Shown: positions 28,510 to 40,686 of the stretch, in pieces
Layout: the number at the start of each line of letters is the position of its first letter
Position numbering within the stretch: position 1 is the stretch's first letter
DNA from: Anadara kagoshimensis
Taxonomy: Eukaryota > Mollusca > Bivalvia > Arcoida > Arcidae
Assembly: GCA_021292105.1 (NCBI GenBank)
Contig: CM037869.1
Span: forward strand, 10,436,471 to 10,500,470
Direction of reading: 5' to 3'
DNA: 64,000 bases
Notes under the pieces: generated by a model
The model's database searches: none
What the model was told of the DNA's origin: nothing
Seen by the model: only the letters and a program-made list of their open reading frames with translations
Translations under genes and position numbers: made by a program

Positions 28510-30269
28510 TTGTAGAATTATATTTTCTGACATTGTGTTTTTTCAGTTTTTACCTATAAGACATTGAAATAATTCATAAATTCTTTTGTTGCTTAATAAT
28601 CTACTGAATGACAAAACTATCTACAGAAAGATTTGAAAAGCAAAAGTATGATTTTCAAAATTGAAATTTAAATGCGATATGTAAAACTGCTAAACATAAA
28701 ATGTTATATTATACTGTCATATGATCATGATGATATCTGGCCAATAGCAATTGTATCAAATATTTTACATGAAAAAACATCAATTCAATAGGGTTTATAA
28801 GTCTCATAATGTGAACAGCTTGAATTTGTGATACAAGGACAATATGGTAAGCATATATAATTATAAAATGTGTCAAATTACATTAGTAAACATGTGATCA
28901 TTTGACATATCAATCAGCAATCTTTGTTCTCTATTGTCTAATTGACGTATCGTCGGCCATGCCTTTTATGTTCCGACAATGGCCACCATCACAGTATCAA
29001 AACAGCATCATGGCAACTAATGACGTACTAGTATCAGTGACGTCATTAAATAGCACAATTCAGGCAGTGTTTTCATTCTTTTTGTGTGTAATTCAAGCAT
29101 GCTATGCCTTTGACGGAACATTGTGAGTGTGGACGGCGATCTGTCAATTCAGATATATGGTACAAAACTAAAGGTTTCAATTTATGAGCCCTACATACTT
29201 GTGTACAATGGATATTAAAAAGGTCAAGTTCTACATAAAAAATCTTATAATGCTAAAGCCATTATTTCAAAATAAGATAATGAAAAATTCTAAAATATTT
29301 TAGCAGAGTTACAACAATGATGGTAGTCAGGAAATTAAGACAACATCTAGCAATGTTCTATGTGTAACTACATTTGTCTTGTATATAGTAAAAATATAAA
29401 CAAAATTAAAATTAGTAGCAATAATGATCTAATTATAAAGTCAAATAAAGATCTACTTATCAAGTCTGAATAATAAAATAAAAACATAAGATATACTAAT
29501 GAAAATATCTAGAAAATAAAATTAAAGTTAAAATCATAATATATATATATTTAATATTAGTTAAAGGTATTAGGTCCCAACGCTCCACTTTTGTTAGGTG
29601 GTTTTGTAGTTGTCTTCAAATGGATCCCCTGGGATGCTGGTGTTAAGTGTTGAGAGACAGTATGTAATAAGGTAATAAACACCAACATTTAAAAGACAAC
29701 TGCTTTATTCTATGTTTTTGGTGGTCTGGTCAAGCTTTCGGCCTGGGGTGGCCTTCATCAGGTCCTGATAAATAACTTGACCAGACGACCAAAAACATGG
29801 AATAAAGCAGTTGTCTTTTAAATGTTGGTGTTTATTACCTTATTACATACTATATTTAATATTGTTATCTAGATTAAAATATAAAATAATATTTTAAATA
29901 TCTAGAATTAAATATAAATAGCAATATATAAATTTTAGCTATAAATTAAGAGGTTAATAATAATTATAGTTGTAAGAAGAAGAGTGTAGCTCATCTGTGC
30001 AACCAGCCCATTAAAAAATCTTGAGAAAACAACCCTCGTGTTGAGATACAACATATGATCTTCTCATCTGCATTTGATTATGTTTCAAGTTAAAAAAAAA
30101 AATAAAAGTAGCTCTCTATCACCATAGAAATACATAAATATAATCTGGTGTATCTAATATCTACAAGTAGTAAATATTTATAGAAATCTAAAATTAGTAT
30201 AAGGCAGTTAGAACTCACATATTTAGGGTTGTTTAAAATTTCCATGTAACTCATGATGTAAAATTTATC
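23604..30269 (-). CDS. AKAP14: AKAP14 (AKAP28)-like A-kinase anchoring protein
   Basis: Exons in coding order on the - strand: 30269-30219 (acceptor CAG; ATG at 30254), 28234-27974, 26518-26339, 24963-24912 and 23688-23604 (TGA). Residues about 19-41 form an amphipathic helix (YADQARRLVDEVIESAIGRL) typical of RII-binding helices that tether protein kinase A. The AKAP28 domain follows: KWLTISEFTVEKGEEKI, then RYRVRWSIPTRRKPIPRATA, then HYPVEVFYVLKQTDLY, then PGESRFREKWLKDIIESK. Predicted length is about 204 aa. Family members are axonemal anchors in ciliated cells. The first three junctions are in phase. The last is not: the only AG visible before PGESRF leaves the frame one base short, so an unseen micro-exon, a non-canonical splice or a sequence error is needed. 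Translation could instead start at the ATG at 28228. The first small exon is predicted only from splice sites and phase. Confidence 0.85.
23746..23917. mobile_element. cagtaaaacctcg-family MITE (copy 2)
   Basis: Same family in the opposite orientation: left end attaaaacctcgattcatcg, right end ataatgaggttttactg. It lies about 60 bp upstream of the last AKAP14 exon in transcription order. Confidence 0.7.
25172..25332. mobile_element. caaacctgtctataaagg-family MITE (copy 2)
   Basis: cagtcaaacttgtctataaa at the left and gacaggttggactgta at the right, with the same interior as copy 1. In an AKAP14 intron. Confidence 0.7.
25875..26020. mobile_element. Foldback element in an AKAP14 intron
   Basis: gaatcctacaccagtgacag and, further in, gagatat, gatgaat and tccagaac are complemented in reverse order on the right (gttctgga, attcatc, atatctctgtc, actggtgtaagattc). 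Loop near ctcgctaaagctcg. Confidence 0.65.
26152..26276. mobile_element. Hairpin MITE with 9-bp target duplication
   Basis: A nearly perfect foldback of 125 bp: tagcccgagattcctctggc at the left is exactly complemented at the right end, followed inward by T and A runs and an inner stem (atcagtttcgg / ccgaaactgat). The 9-mer atgtcctgt flanks it at 26143-26151 and 26277-26285. A 9-bp duplication suggests a Mutator-like mobiliser. In an AKAP14 intron. Confidence 0.85.
28461..28508 (+). repeat. (CA)n microsatellite
   Basis: About 23 uninterrupted AC dinucleotides, upstream of AKAP14 exon 2 in transcription order. Confidence 0.97.
29659..29851. mobile_element. Foldback element with long arms
   Basis: Arms of about 75 bp (from agtatgtaataaggtaataa through gtctggtcaag) are inverse complements with two or three mismatches. 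The asymmetric loop contains a hammerhead-like motif on the - strand (see findings). No clear target duplication. It lies in the AKAP14 intron between exons 1 and 2. Confidence 0.75.
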
Positions 30270-31715
30270 CTGTACAAATTAAGAAAACAAGTCATATGTA
30301 CAAATACATGTATAAGTGACAGCTTAATGATTTCTACCATATTCTGGTCCTCATCAGTCTGCATTCATTAAATTAACAGGCAATCAGAAATGTAAAACCC
30401 AGAATGGTCATACCATCCTGTATACCCAGGAAAATCCTGAATAACAAAGTTATTACCATTTTGTCTGATTAAAACAACATTTGAAATCCTAAGATTATGA
30501 AGAGAGAGGTAACAAAAGGAGCACCAGTCAGTGGGTGCATTCAGGGATTTATCAGGGTCTTTTGGGAAAAGGCCCTAGACTAAAATTTGGGAAAAACTAT
30601 CAACTTTTTGCTCATTTTGGGAAAACTTTGACATCATATTTGATGCCATGAATGATTAAATCTAATGCTTTTAGTTTATTGAGTTGATTAAAGATTGAAA
30701 AAAGCAGCCATATTTATGGCCAGACTTCAGCTATGTATCTGGTACAATTTTCTAATTGGGAATTTTGTCAGCCCATTTTGGGAAAAAATCTATGTCTTTT
30801 CAATTGGGAATGGGGCCGAATTTCGGCCCTAAATAGGCCCTTGATAAATCCCTGGCATTTGAAGAAAAATTTTTGGTAGTCATAAAGTGAACATGGTTGA
30901 AATATTCATAATGATACTGTCTCAATTTAGTCAGTTACTTTACAAGTGACAAATCTGATAGGGGTAAACAATCATGCAAAAACTGTACAAAATTCTGTTT
31001 CTTGCAGTGAAAATATCATCAAAATCGTCATAGAATTTGCTTTCATATAATTCTTTAAACAAATATATATCTTCAACAGTTTAGTGTGTCTAAAACTGAT
31101 GTCAACCTTATGTTACCCTCTGCCACAGTCATATCAACTGCCATCATTTTAGAGGAACAACATTGTACAACAGAAAATGATCTGAATAAATCATTTTCTG
31201 TTACTTTGGATAATGGAGTCAAATCAGTTAACTTGATCGTTTGAAGTGAGATGGCTATGTATGATTTTACTCAAATTTTCATGATTTAATGTGGCAATTA
31301 TGCCATTTTAATGTCAGACCACGGTGCCTGACAGGAGAGAATGAATGAATTTAGAACACTGGACAATATTTTACTGTGACATCATTAAGATTCAAGAATA
31401 TGGCATCCAAGTGTGTATTTTCCTTAAAAATCATTCAATGTGTCCACTTTGCCGAACAAGAATAACTTTCTTACCAATTATTTATCTCATAGAAAAATCA
31501 GAGTTCAAGCAATGCCCTTATTTTTTGTTATTGCTTTCGGCGCTAATCTTTATGGGGTTTGGCTTCCATATTGTTTTATATCGTTACCATGTGGCTCAGT
31601 AGACGTTTATCCAATGAAAATGCTTCTAGTTAACGCCATAAATATACAGGAAGTGACTTATTGTAAAGTCGATTTTGATTGGAAGAATTTAACCGGATGT
31701 GGAAGAAAATTTGAC
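30270..31715. other. Divergent upstream region between AKAP14 and CDC16
   Basis: About 1.4 kb between the first recognised AKAP14 exon (- strand) and the CDC16 start (+ strand). It holds the cagggattt-family MITE; I see no clear core promoter motif. If exon 30269-30219 is truly the first AKAP14 exon, the two genes share this region for transcription start. Confidence 0.5.
30542..30854. mobile_element. MITE, cagggattt family (copy 2)
   Basis: Left cagggatttatcaggg, right cccttgataaatccctg, with gcatt on both sides. It lies between AKAP14 exon 1 and CDC16 exon 1, in the region that should hold both promoters. Confidence 0.65.
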
Positions 31716-34700
31716 ATGGCGGGCGAAAACAACAGTCCAACATTGATATGTTCCCAAAATGAGCAAAAACCGACAGGATGTACAATAAATTTATCTAAGT
31801 TAAGGGAAAAAGTTAGAAATTACATCGACAAAGTAAGAACATCAGTTTCAATATGCATAATTATTTATTGTTCTTGAATATATCAACTGTTTGTTGGTTG
31901 TTGAAGCACTGTTTGTCACTCTGTGACGATGAATTTTCTTATTTTGCAAATAAATCAGTTCACAGAAAATAAGACATAATGTGACTGACGCTATGACAGC
32001 GAAAGTGTTCCATGGTGTGTTCAGTACCCATAATAATTATTTGATACTAGAAAAAACAACTATCTTCCTCCAATTTGACAGCCATCTCGCACGAGATCTG
32101 ATTTGTGTATTTATGTTGGCTTTCCTACTTTTTGAATACAAGTGTCACTGTCGACTGATGAGAAATTCGAAAAGCGCATATGGCACACTTAATTAATAAC
32201 TAAAGGCTAAATTATGAATTTGGCAGTAGACGACACGGCTATGTTTTGACGTAAAGCTAGTCAAACGGAAGTTTTGAATTTTTTCATTTGTAAGAGTTGT
32301 TCCCCTTTGAATTGGTACGCCACAAAAGGCAAAACCATATCATATCAAGAATCTAAAAACCGGTCTTAATCGATTGATCGGTATATTGATCCAGCCCTAG
32401 TTTTGACATTGAGGTTATAGTATTTACCGATATGTTTCAGTGTAACGTGGGTCATGTCATTACCCCACTATAGCCTCATTTTTCTATCTTTAATCTTTCT
32501 ACCTTTTCTTCTATCTTGGGTAATGGCTGGACTTGCCCCTTTTTGGCCTCTCCTTCACTACATTTAATTTAACATCGTTTTTTTAACACACGTCTGTTAG
32601 TTATTCTTATGCAAATTGACTTGTTAATATTTCGTGGGTAATTTGCATGGGCATACTTTGGTCGTAGACAGCATGGTCCAACTGAGTTAGGGTACGTGTC
32701 ATGTCTTGGTCAGTTAGATGCATGTGTTGCAAATTTAATATGGTTACATGCAAACGCTCCGATGACTGTGTCGTCATCAGTCGTATGCCTATAAATAGGG
32801 AGACTCGAGACATGTGCTCTCTCTTTGTCGTCTGCCGTGCTGTGAAGTGGTGTCCGTGGCGTCTAGTTCAGATATTTAAATTAATTTATGGCTAGAATGT
32901 CCTTGTATTGATTATGTACACTGTTTGCCATTTTATTTAGTTTAGTTTAGTTTCCTTTTATTTTCAATTTCTCGCGTTCGGGAGGGGGGGGTGGTTTCGC
33001 GGTAGTTTGGGGTTTTATTTGCGGCAGTGTACAGAATCGATATTTATAATTTTTTTTTGTCCATGTTATTTTTTATATAGGGCAGTTTAATAATTTTTCA
33101 GTATTAGGATTGTCACATGCATATTTTTCAGGCCAGTCATGTAGGGATAACTTTGCTTGACATTTATTTTTAGCTCACCTGACCGAAGGTCATGTGAGCT
33201 TATGGCATAGCGCAGCGTGTGTATGTGCGTGTGTGCGTCGTTAACACCTATTTTCGACTTCTCCTCTGAAACTACTGGACAGTTTTTGATGAAACTTTGT
33301 CAGAAGTATATATGGGTCGGTGCAATTCAGATTTGTTCGTGGCGTTGCTATGGCTACCATAACTAGGTCAAGGTGACATAGGGGTGCAAAAATCTTAAAA
33401 AATCTTCTTCTCCGAAAGTACTGTTCGGAGAAAAAATCTGATGTGATATTTGGCTTCTCTAGGGTCTTAAGTCTATAGTTTGTTCATTTTGTGAAATTCG
33501 GATAAAAAATAGGTTACGCGTTTTTGCGTTTAATTTTGAAAAAATCGTAAAATAGCTTCAAATTGTTATAACTTGACTATTTGACCAGATAATGACATGG
33601 GGTTTTCAGTTTTGACATCTTCTTGTAAGTATCTTCAAAATGAGGTCAAGGTCGATTGTGAAGGTCGTGACCTAATTTTTTTTACCTCTGATTATAATTA
33701 TTATCTCGAAAACTATAAACTTTTTGTATAGGCATGTATATTAGAATGTTGTAGGTATCTATACAACGATCATTTTGATGTATAGAAAAAGGTCATGGGT
33801 TCAAAGGTCAAGGTCACAGATGCAAAACAATACCGAAATGGTTAATTATCTCGAAAACTATAAACATTTTGTATAGGCATGTATATTAGAATGTTGTAGG
33901 TATTGATACAACGATCATTTTGATGTATAAAAAAAGGTCTTGTGTTCAAAGGTCAAGGTCACAGATGTGAAACAATACCTAAATGGTTAATTATCTCGAA
34001 AACTATAAACTTTTTGTATAGGCATGTATATTAGAATGTTGTAGGTATTGATACAATGATCATTTTGATGTATAGAAAAAGGTCATGGGTTCAAAGGTCA
34101 AGGTCACGGATGTGAAACAATACTGAAATGGTTAAATTTCTCGAAAACTATAAACTTTTTGTATAGGCATGTACATTAGAATGTTGTAGGTATTGATACA
34201 ACGATCATTTTGATGTATAGAAAAAGGTCATGGGTTCAAAGGTCAAGGTCACAGATGCAAAACAATACCAAAATGGTTAATTATTTTGAAAACTATAAAC
34301 ATTTTGTATAGGCATATATATTAGAATGTTGTAGGTATCGATACAACGATCATTTTGATGTCTAGAAAAAGGTCATGGGTTCAAAGGTCAAGGTCACAGA
34401 TGCGAAACAATACCGAAATGGTTAATTATCTCGAAAACTATAAACATTTTGTATAGGCATGTATATTAGAATGTTGTAGGTATTGACACAACAATCATTT
34501 CGATGTATAGAAAAAGGTCATGGGTTCAAGGGTCAAGGTCACAGATGTGAAACAATACTGAAATGGTTAATTATCTAAAAAACTATAAACTTTTTGTATA
34601 GGCATGTATATTAGAATGTTGTAGGTATTGATACAACGATCATTTTGATGGATAGAAAAAGGTCATGGGTTCAAAGGTCAAGGTCACAGATGCAAAACAA

Positions 34701-37700
34701 TACCAAAATGGTTAATTATTTTGAAAACTATAAACATTTTGTATAGGGATATATATTAGAATGTTGTAGGTATCGATACAACGATCATTTTGATGTCTAG
34801 AAAAAGGTCATGGGTTCAAAGGTCAAGGTCACAGATGCGAAACAATACCGAAATGGTTAATTATCTCGAAAACTATAAACATTTTGTATAGGCATGTATA
34901 TTAGAATGTTGTAGGTATTGACACAACAATCATTTCGATGTATAGAAAAAGGTCATGGGTTCAAGGGTCAAGGTCACAGATGTGAAACAATACTGAAATG
35001 GTTAATTATCTAAAAAACTATAAACTTTTTGTATAGGCATGTATATTAGAATGTTGTAGGTATTGATACAACGATCATTTTGATGTATAGAAAAAGGTCA
35101 TGGGTTCAAAGGTCAAGGTAACAGATGTGAAACAATACCAAAATGGTTAATTATCTCAAAAACTATAAACTTTCTGTATAGGCATATATATTAGAATGTT
35201 GTAGGTATTGATACAATGATCATTTTGATGTATAGAAAAAGGTCATGAGTTCAAAGGTCAAGGTCACAGATGCAAAACAATATCGAAATGGTTAATTATC
35301 TCGAAAACTATAAACTTTTTGTATAGGCATGCATATTAGAATGTTGTAGGTATTGATACAACAATCATTTTGATATATAGAAAAAGGTTATGGGTTCTAA
35401 GGTCAAGGTCACATATGCGAAACAATACGGAAATGTTTAATTATCTCGAAAACTATAAACTTTTTGTTTAGGCATGTATATTAGAATGTTGTAAGTATCG
35501 ATACAACGATCATTTTGGTGTATAGAAAAAGGACATGGGTTCAAAGGTCAAGGTCACTGATTTGAAACAATACCGAAATGGTTAATTATCTCGAAAACTA
35601 TAAACTTTTTGTATAGGAATGTATATTAGAATGTTGTAGGTATCAATACAAGAATCATTTTGATGTATAGAAAAAGGTCATGGGTTCAAAGGTCAAGGTC
35701 ACAGATGCAAAACGCTACCAAAATGGTTAATTATCTCGAATACTATAAATTTTTTGTATAGGCATGTATATTAGAATGTTGTAGGTATTGATACATTGGT
35801 TATCATGATGTAAAGAAAAAAGTCTTGGGGTTTAGTATTTATGTGTTCTTTAAATCTATCAGCTAGCCATTAGTTATCAGGTGAGCGTATCAGGCCCATG
35901 GGCCTCTTGTTAAATGTTCCGCCCTTTTATACACGTGATTTACACGTGTGTCATCCATTAATAATGTAAAAATGGTACTCGTTTTCATAGTCCTAGACCA
36001 TTACATGTTGTAATTGACTCGTGTTTTTGGGCTGAGCTATATGAGCTGTTAATTGAGCTTAGGTATTTTCATAATTATTTACCCTTCATATTTTTCATTG
36101 GGTTCCATTGTTACATTTCCTGAGCAAATAGTTATGCTGTCGATTGTTATGAATACTTCTGTTCAGCATTGTAATTGACTTGATGTACATATTTTCATAT
36201 TAACTTTCCAGGCATTAGTTTTTGCTGATAGTGCTTATTGTTGCTAGGTACTCAATGTAATTTGTGTTTGCTGGTGTTTTACATCACACCATTTAATTTT
36301 CATTGCAATACATATTATCTTGCCCTTATGTGTATTTATGTCCTTTAATAAATTATAATGTTAAATTTCTGTCTTTTGGTCTACTTACTGTTGGTATGGA
36401 AGCCGAACGCTGACAACCCCCCCGTTAAATTTTGATTTACTTATTTTATTTTATTTACGCGCACATTCAGTTGTCTTGTACTGCTTCCACGCCGTTTACA
36501 GTGTTTTTTTTTATACATTATATACTTGCACCTTTTTCACTTGTTTTAACTTCAGTCATGATTTTCCCTATTCGCTTTTCAGTCAAGATTTTTCCCCTCA
36601 TACAGTACATTTCTTAAGGGATTGACTTACTCACGAGCCGTGCTCGATTTCTCTTGAGGTTTTGTGTTTAATACGCTTAACTTCAGAGGAATAAACGCTA
36701 CATCAGCTAGCCATAATTTATCAGGTGAGCATATGGGGCCCAATAGACCTCATGTTTATATTACACTGTGTTGGTAACATTTTCTATTTTAAAGATTAAA
36801 ATGATAATAATTAAGAATTGAATTGCACTTTTTACGTTGTTATGTGAAAATTATGACAAATTGTGTAAAACCGCGTAGCGTATGCTACGCGGTTTTACAC
36901 AATTTGTCATAATTTTCACGTTGTTACACCCCGATAACAACGTAAAAAGTGCAATTCAATTCTTATAATTACAAACCCAAAATTTAACAATTTTTTAAGC
37001 TGACCTACATTTCTGAACTGATCTGCTGATTTTCAGAAAATCGACGTTACAAGGCTGAACTGCGTAGTGATACAATAAATGACATCTTTATTAAACGATA
37101 AAATATCTGATAAAAAAGCTGAAATAGTTTTGAATTTATATCTTTTTATTCATTTTCTAGTTATTTTTAGTCAACATATAAATTATGTTACATTTAAACC
37201 CATTGACAAACAGGGACTATATTATGTCTCGCAATCATGAAAACAAACAACACTTTGTACAACTTCATACGTGACGGCCAAACGTTTGTAGGACAGGCAT
37301 GTTTACATTTTGATTTTACCCATAACATAAGAAAAACTGCATTGGTTGAATGAACAGTGTGTTAAACAAATCCTGAAACCAACTATAGTCATGGAATTAT
37401 TGTTTTATTGGATGAATCAATGTTTTACCACCTATGGACTGGGTGCGAGATGAGGGATTCTGTCACCGGTGGTAGTTGTATGGGCTGATCAGGGACATTT
37501 GGAGAAAGTAAACAAGCGGTAGGTGGTCTACCCTACGGGTGAATTTTAGGTTGGAATATATTATCAATTTTATTAAATTATTATTGACAGGCCTACCACT
37601 GTCATTATCATCAAGATCCAGTTCAGAATCAACCATCTGACTTATCTGCACACTGGCATTGCATTCCTCAAAATATTTATCCTGATCCCCGGCTATACAT

Positions 37701-40653
37701 TGTCTTGGGGAAATAAAATGTCTTTGCTTTCAAAAGGATGCGTATGTGATGAATTTAACAAAACACCCCGCACTAAGGTTTGGCATCCGATCGAGAATAC
37801 CATGGTGCGTGTCATATTGCTTATACTTGCTAAAAAAAAAAAAATAGGCCTATAGACACGTAAAATGCTCGGTGACGATAAAATGTCGATTTTGAAAAAT
37901 ATTTCATAAATATACAACCTTAAATGTAAATTATTAAAAATATCGGTGAAAATTAATCAAAACATGTTTGAATTAATTTTTCAAAATTTGAATTTATAAA
38001 AAAAATCGAAGTATTTTAATGTTTCTATGTGAAATCGTTCCCGATCTCCCTGTTTGTTTACAATCTTAAAATGGCTGTTCAGAGATGGGTAATCCCCGAA
38101 ACAGACCCAAAGTAGTTACAGTAGAAAACATTGTTATTGGAAAATAACACCGTGTTTTTCTACGTTTCCATTCCTGGTAGCCAAAATCGCCATTGGCTAC
38201 TAATTTCTGAGAAATTCTTTCAAAAAGTAACCTATTTTAGCAAATTTGTGAAAAAATACTTCAAAAAAGACTATATTTTCACAAATTTTGGAAATTTGGC
38301 TACTAAGAATTTTAAATTTGTGGAAACCTAGGTTTTTGCAAGACGATAGCCAATGAAAATGCTCTAAATTGTGTAACAACATGAAGTTTGTAATTATAAA
38401 GTATTGAACACATCACAATTCACTGGGTACTATGAATTTGATGATTTTCTACTTTTAGCACTTGTATGATTCAGCTCTATTCTGGGCAGATAAAGTTGTG
38501 TCACTTAGCAATGGTAAGTTGTTTCTTTATTACATTGTACTATTGAGCTCTTGCTCACTTTAACACTTTTCAATTGAGTTATAATAATCAAGCCTTGTCT
38601 GGTGTAGATAGGGCTGTAACAAGTACCCGGTTACCCATACACAGTTGGGGTAATGAATGAACTTGGGTAGCAAAATCATTTACTGTCAATATCCAACATC
38701 CGTTAACACACGTACCATTTTTGTCAATAATTAAAATAAAATGGCAATACTCTATGTATCCCAAGATATTGGTAATGCATGTACAAGTATACATACGGGG
38801 ACTTTCAATTAAATGTTACAAAATTTATTTTCAGATCATATTAAATTTCAACATATCTGTATTCTCAAACCATGTGATATCAAATAATGAACTAGAACTT
38901 TCTCTTGAGAGCCAAATACCCCTGCCAGGCAGTGCACCCTACATCTGCAAGGGTTTAACGTTTTCCCTCAACCTTGACTTTTCCGTTATGATCTTTGTTT
39001 AAGGTCATGACACACCCTGAATCATGAAGATTGTTCAAGTGAAGTTCTATGACAGTCATCCAAAACAATTTTGATATATGGCCTGGACATGATTTTACAT
39101 GGACAGACAGAATATAATTATGCAACAACTGTCTGCATTAAAATATTTGTTATTTAGAGCACTTATTTATCATGTGTCTGTTATTTGTTTTTTTAGGGGC
39201 AGTTGAAGATGTATATTGGTATGGACAGACACTGTTTCTTACAGGACAGTACCACAGGGCATCTCGCTTACTGCGGTCGCGGAAACTTGATAAGGTATAT
39301 ATAGATGTAGAACTTGCAATATAATTATAATTGGTACCGTGGCCTTTTTTATGTAGCATTCTGTCTCATGTGGCATGATGTGCAAAAACAAAACAAGAAC
39401 AATATTAAGATGCATAGAATTAAATTTACTTGTTTATATATATTTAACATAGTTTTTGTACAGCGTGAAAACGCGTACATTGTTGTCACTTTCTTCCAAG
39501 ATATCGAGCTTCTTTGCTATGAAATTATAAGATATGAGTACACCTGGAAATAGTGCGCCTGGTAAATGAGCGTGAAAGAAGTATATCTGTTTTATCGTGA
39601 GATATGTATTCTGAGACGGGTAATGCATTTGGTTACATATGCACATTTGGAATAAATTTTCGGAATACATTTCGGAATCTAGTAAAATATTGCGACGGGA
39701 TGCACCTAATGATTTCTGCAATTTGGCGAACTGATCTCATGTTTACAATAAAAAGTAGTTCGAGAAGTTTGCGTCCTACGATGTGAAATCATAACTTTTT
39801 ATGAAATGAACAGCAACGACAGGTTGTTTAATTAATTCTTCGCGAAATCTACGGAAATTTAAATTTATTTTGAAGGTTATGATAACGTATTTTGATGTTG
39901 AGGCAATTGTGTCATATTTTAAAATGTTTATCGATTAGATTTTACTTTCTTGAAAGGGAGATAATTCGTACAGTGTTGTGTACAGTCGTTTTACCAGTTC
40001 CGAACAGGGTTTCATATAAGCGCTGCTGCAGACGTCGTCCACAAGCAGAGGAAATGAAATTTATGTTGTGTAATAATACAAATGTTAACTGATTCCAAAA
40101 TATCGACACCTGTCCTCAAAAACACGTGGTAGTATGTTTTCTTGAAAAAAGCATTTCCGTGATCACGATTTGTTTACATCGTTAAACTAGGTCACCAACA
40201 ATCTGTCGACCTTTTAGGAAGCGGTTGAAGTTTAATATTATTTAAACAATTAATGCCCATACATTCAAGTAGAAGCAAATTTAGAAAGTTATTTTGCGAT
40301 TCCTTTAATTGAACGGGATTGAAATTTTAGATTATTCGGTAGTAAACATTCGGAACTGGTAAAACAACTGTACTTCACCATTAACATGAAACGGGAATAT
40401 TGTGAGTGATAATCAGCAGTTAATTAAAACCCAGATTAACAGCAAATGATCCAGTTACATACAACCGCTAGAATGTACCCCCTCATAGCGACGGTAGGAT
40501 CTGCAAAACTCTTTCTCTCTATCCGAAATGACAAAATGATCGGGTACAACTTTTTAAATTTTAATTACCGATTGTCTTTTTCATATATTTATGAAATTAT
40601 TATTTTCTACCATTTAATTCAGCAATACATGGTTTGGTACATTGTTTCTTTTT

Positions 40654-40686
<33 letters not shown>

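Noticed and set aside
31440..31715. Longer N-terminus for CDC16 by extending the open frame upstream
   Set aside because: The upstream residues show no resemblance to the family; the ATG at 31716 is the closest Met before the conserved helix.
32441..36411. Solo LTR split by the Helentron
   Set aside because: Ends look LTR-like, but no matching second LTR, primer-binding site, flanking duplication or coding remnant was found, so it is kept only as a weak possibility.
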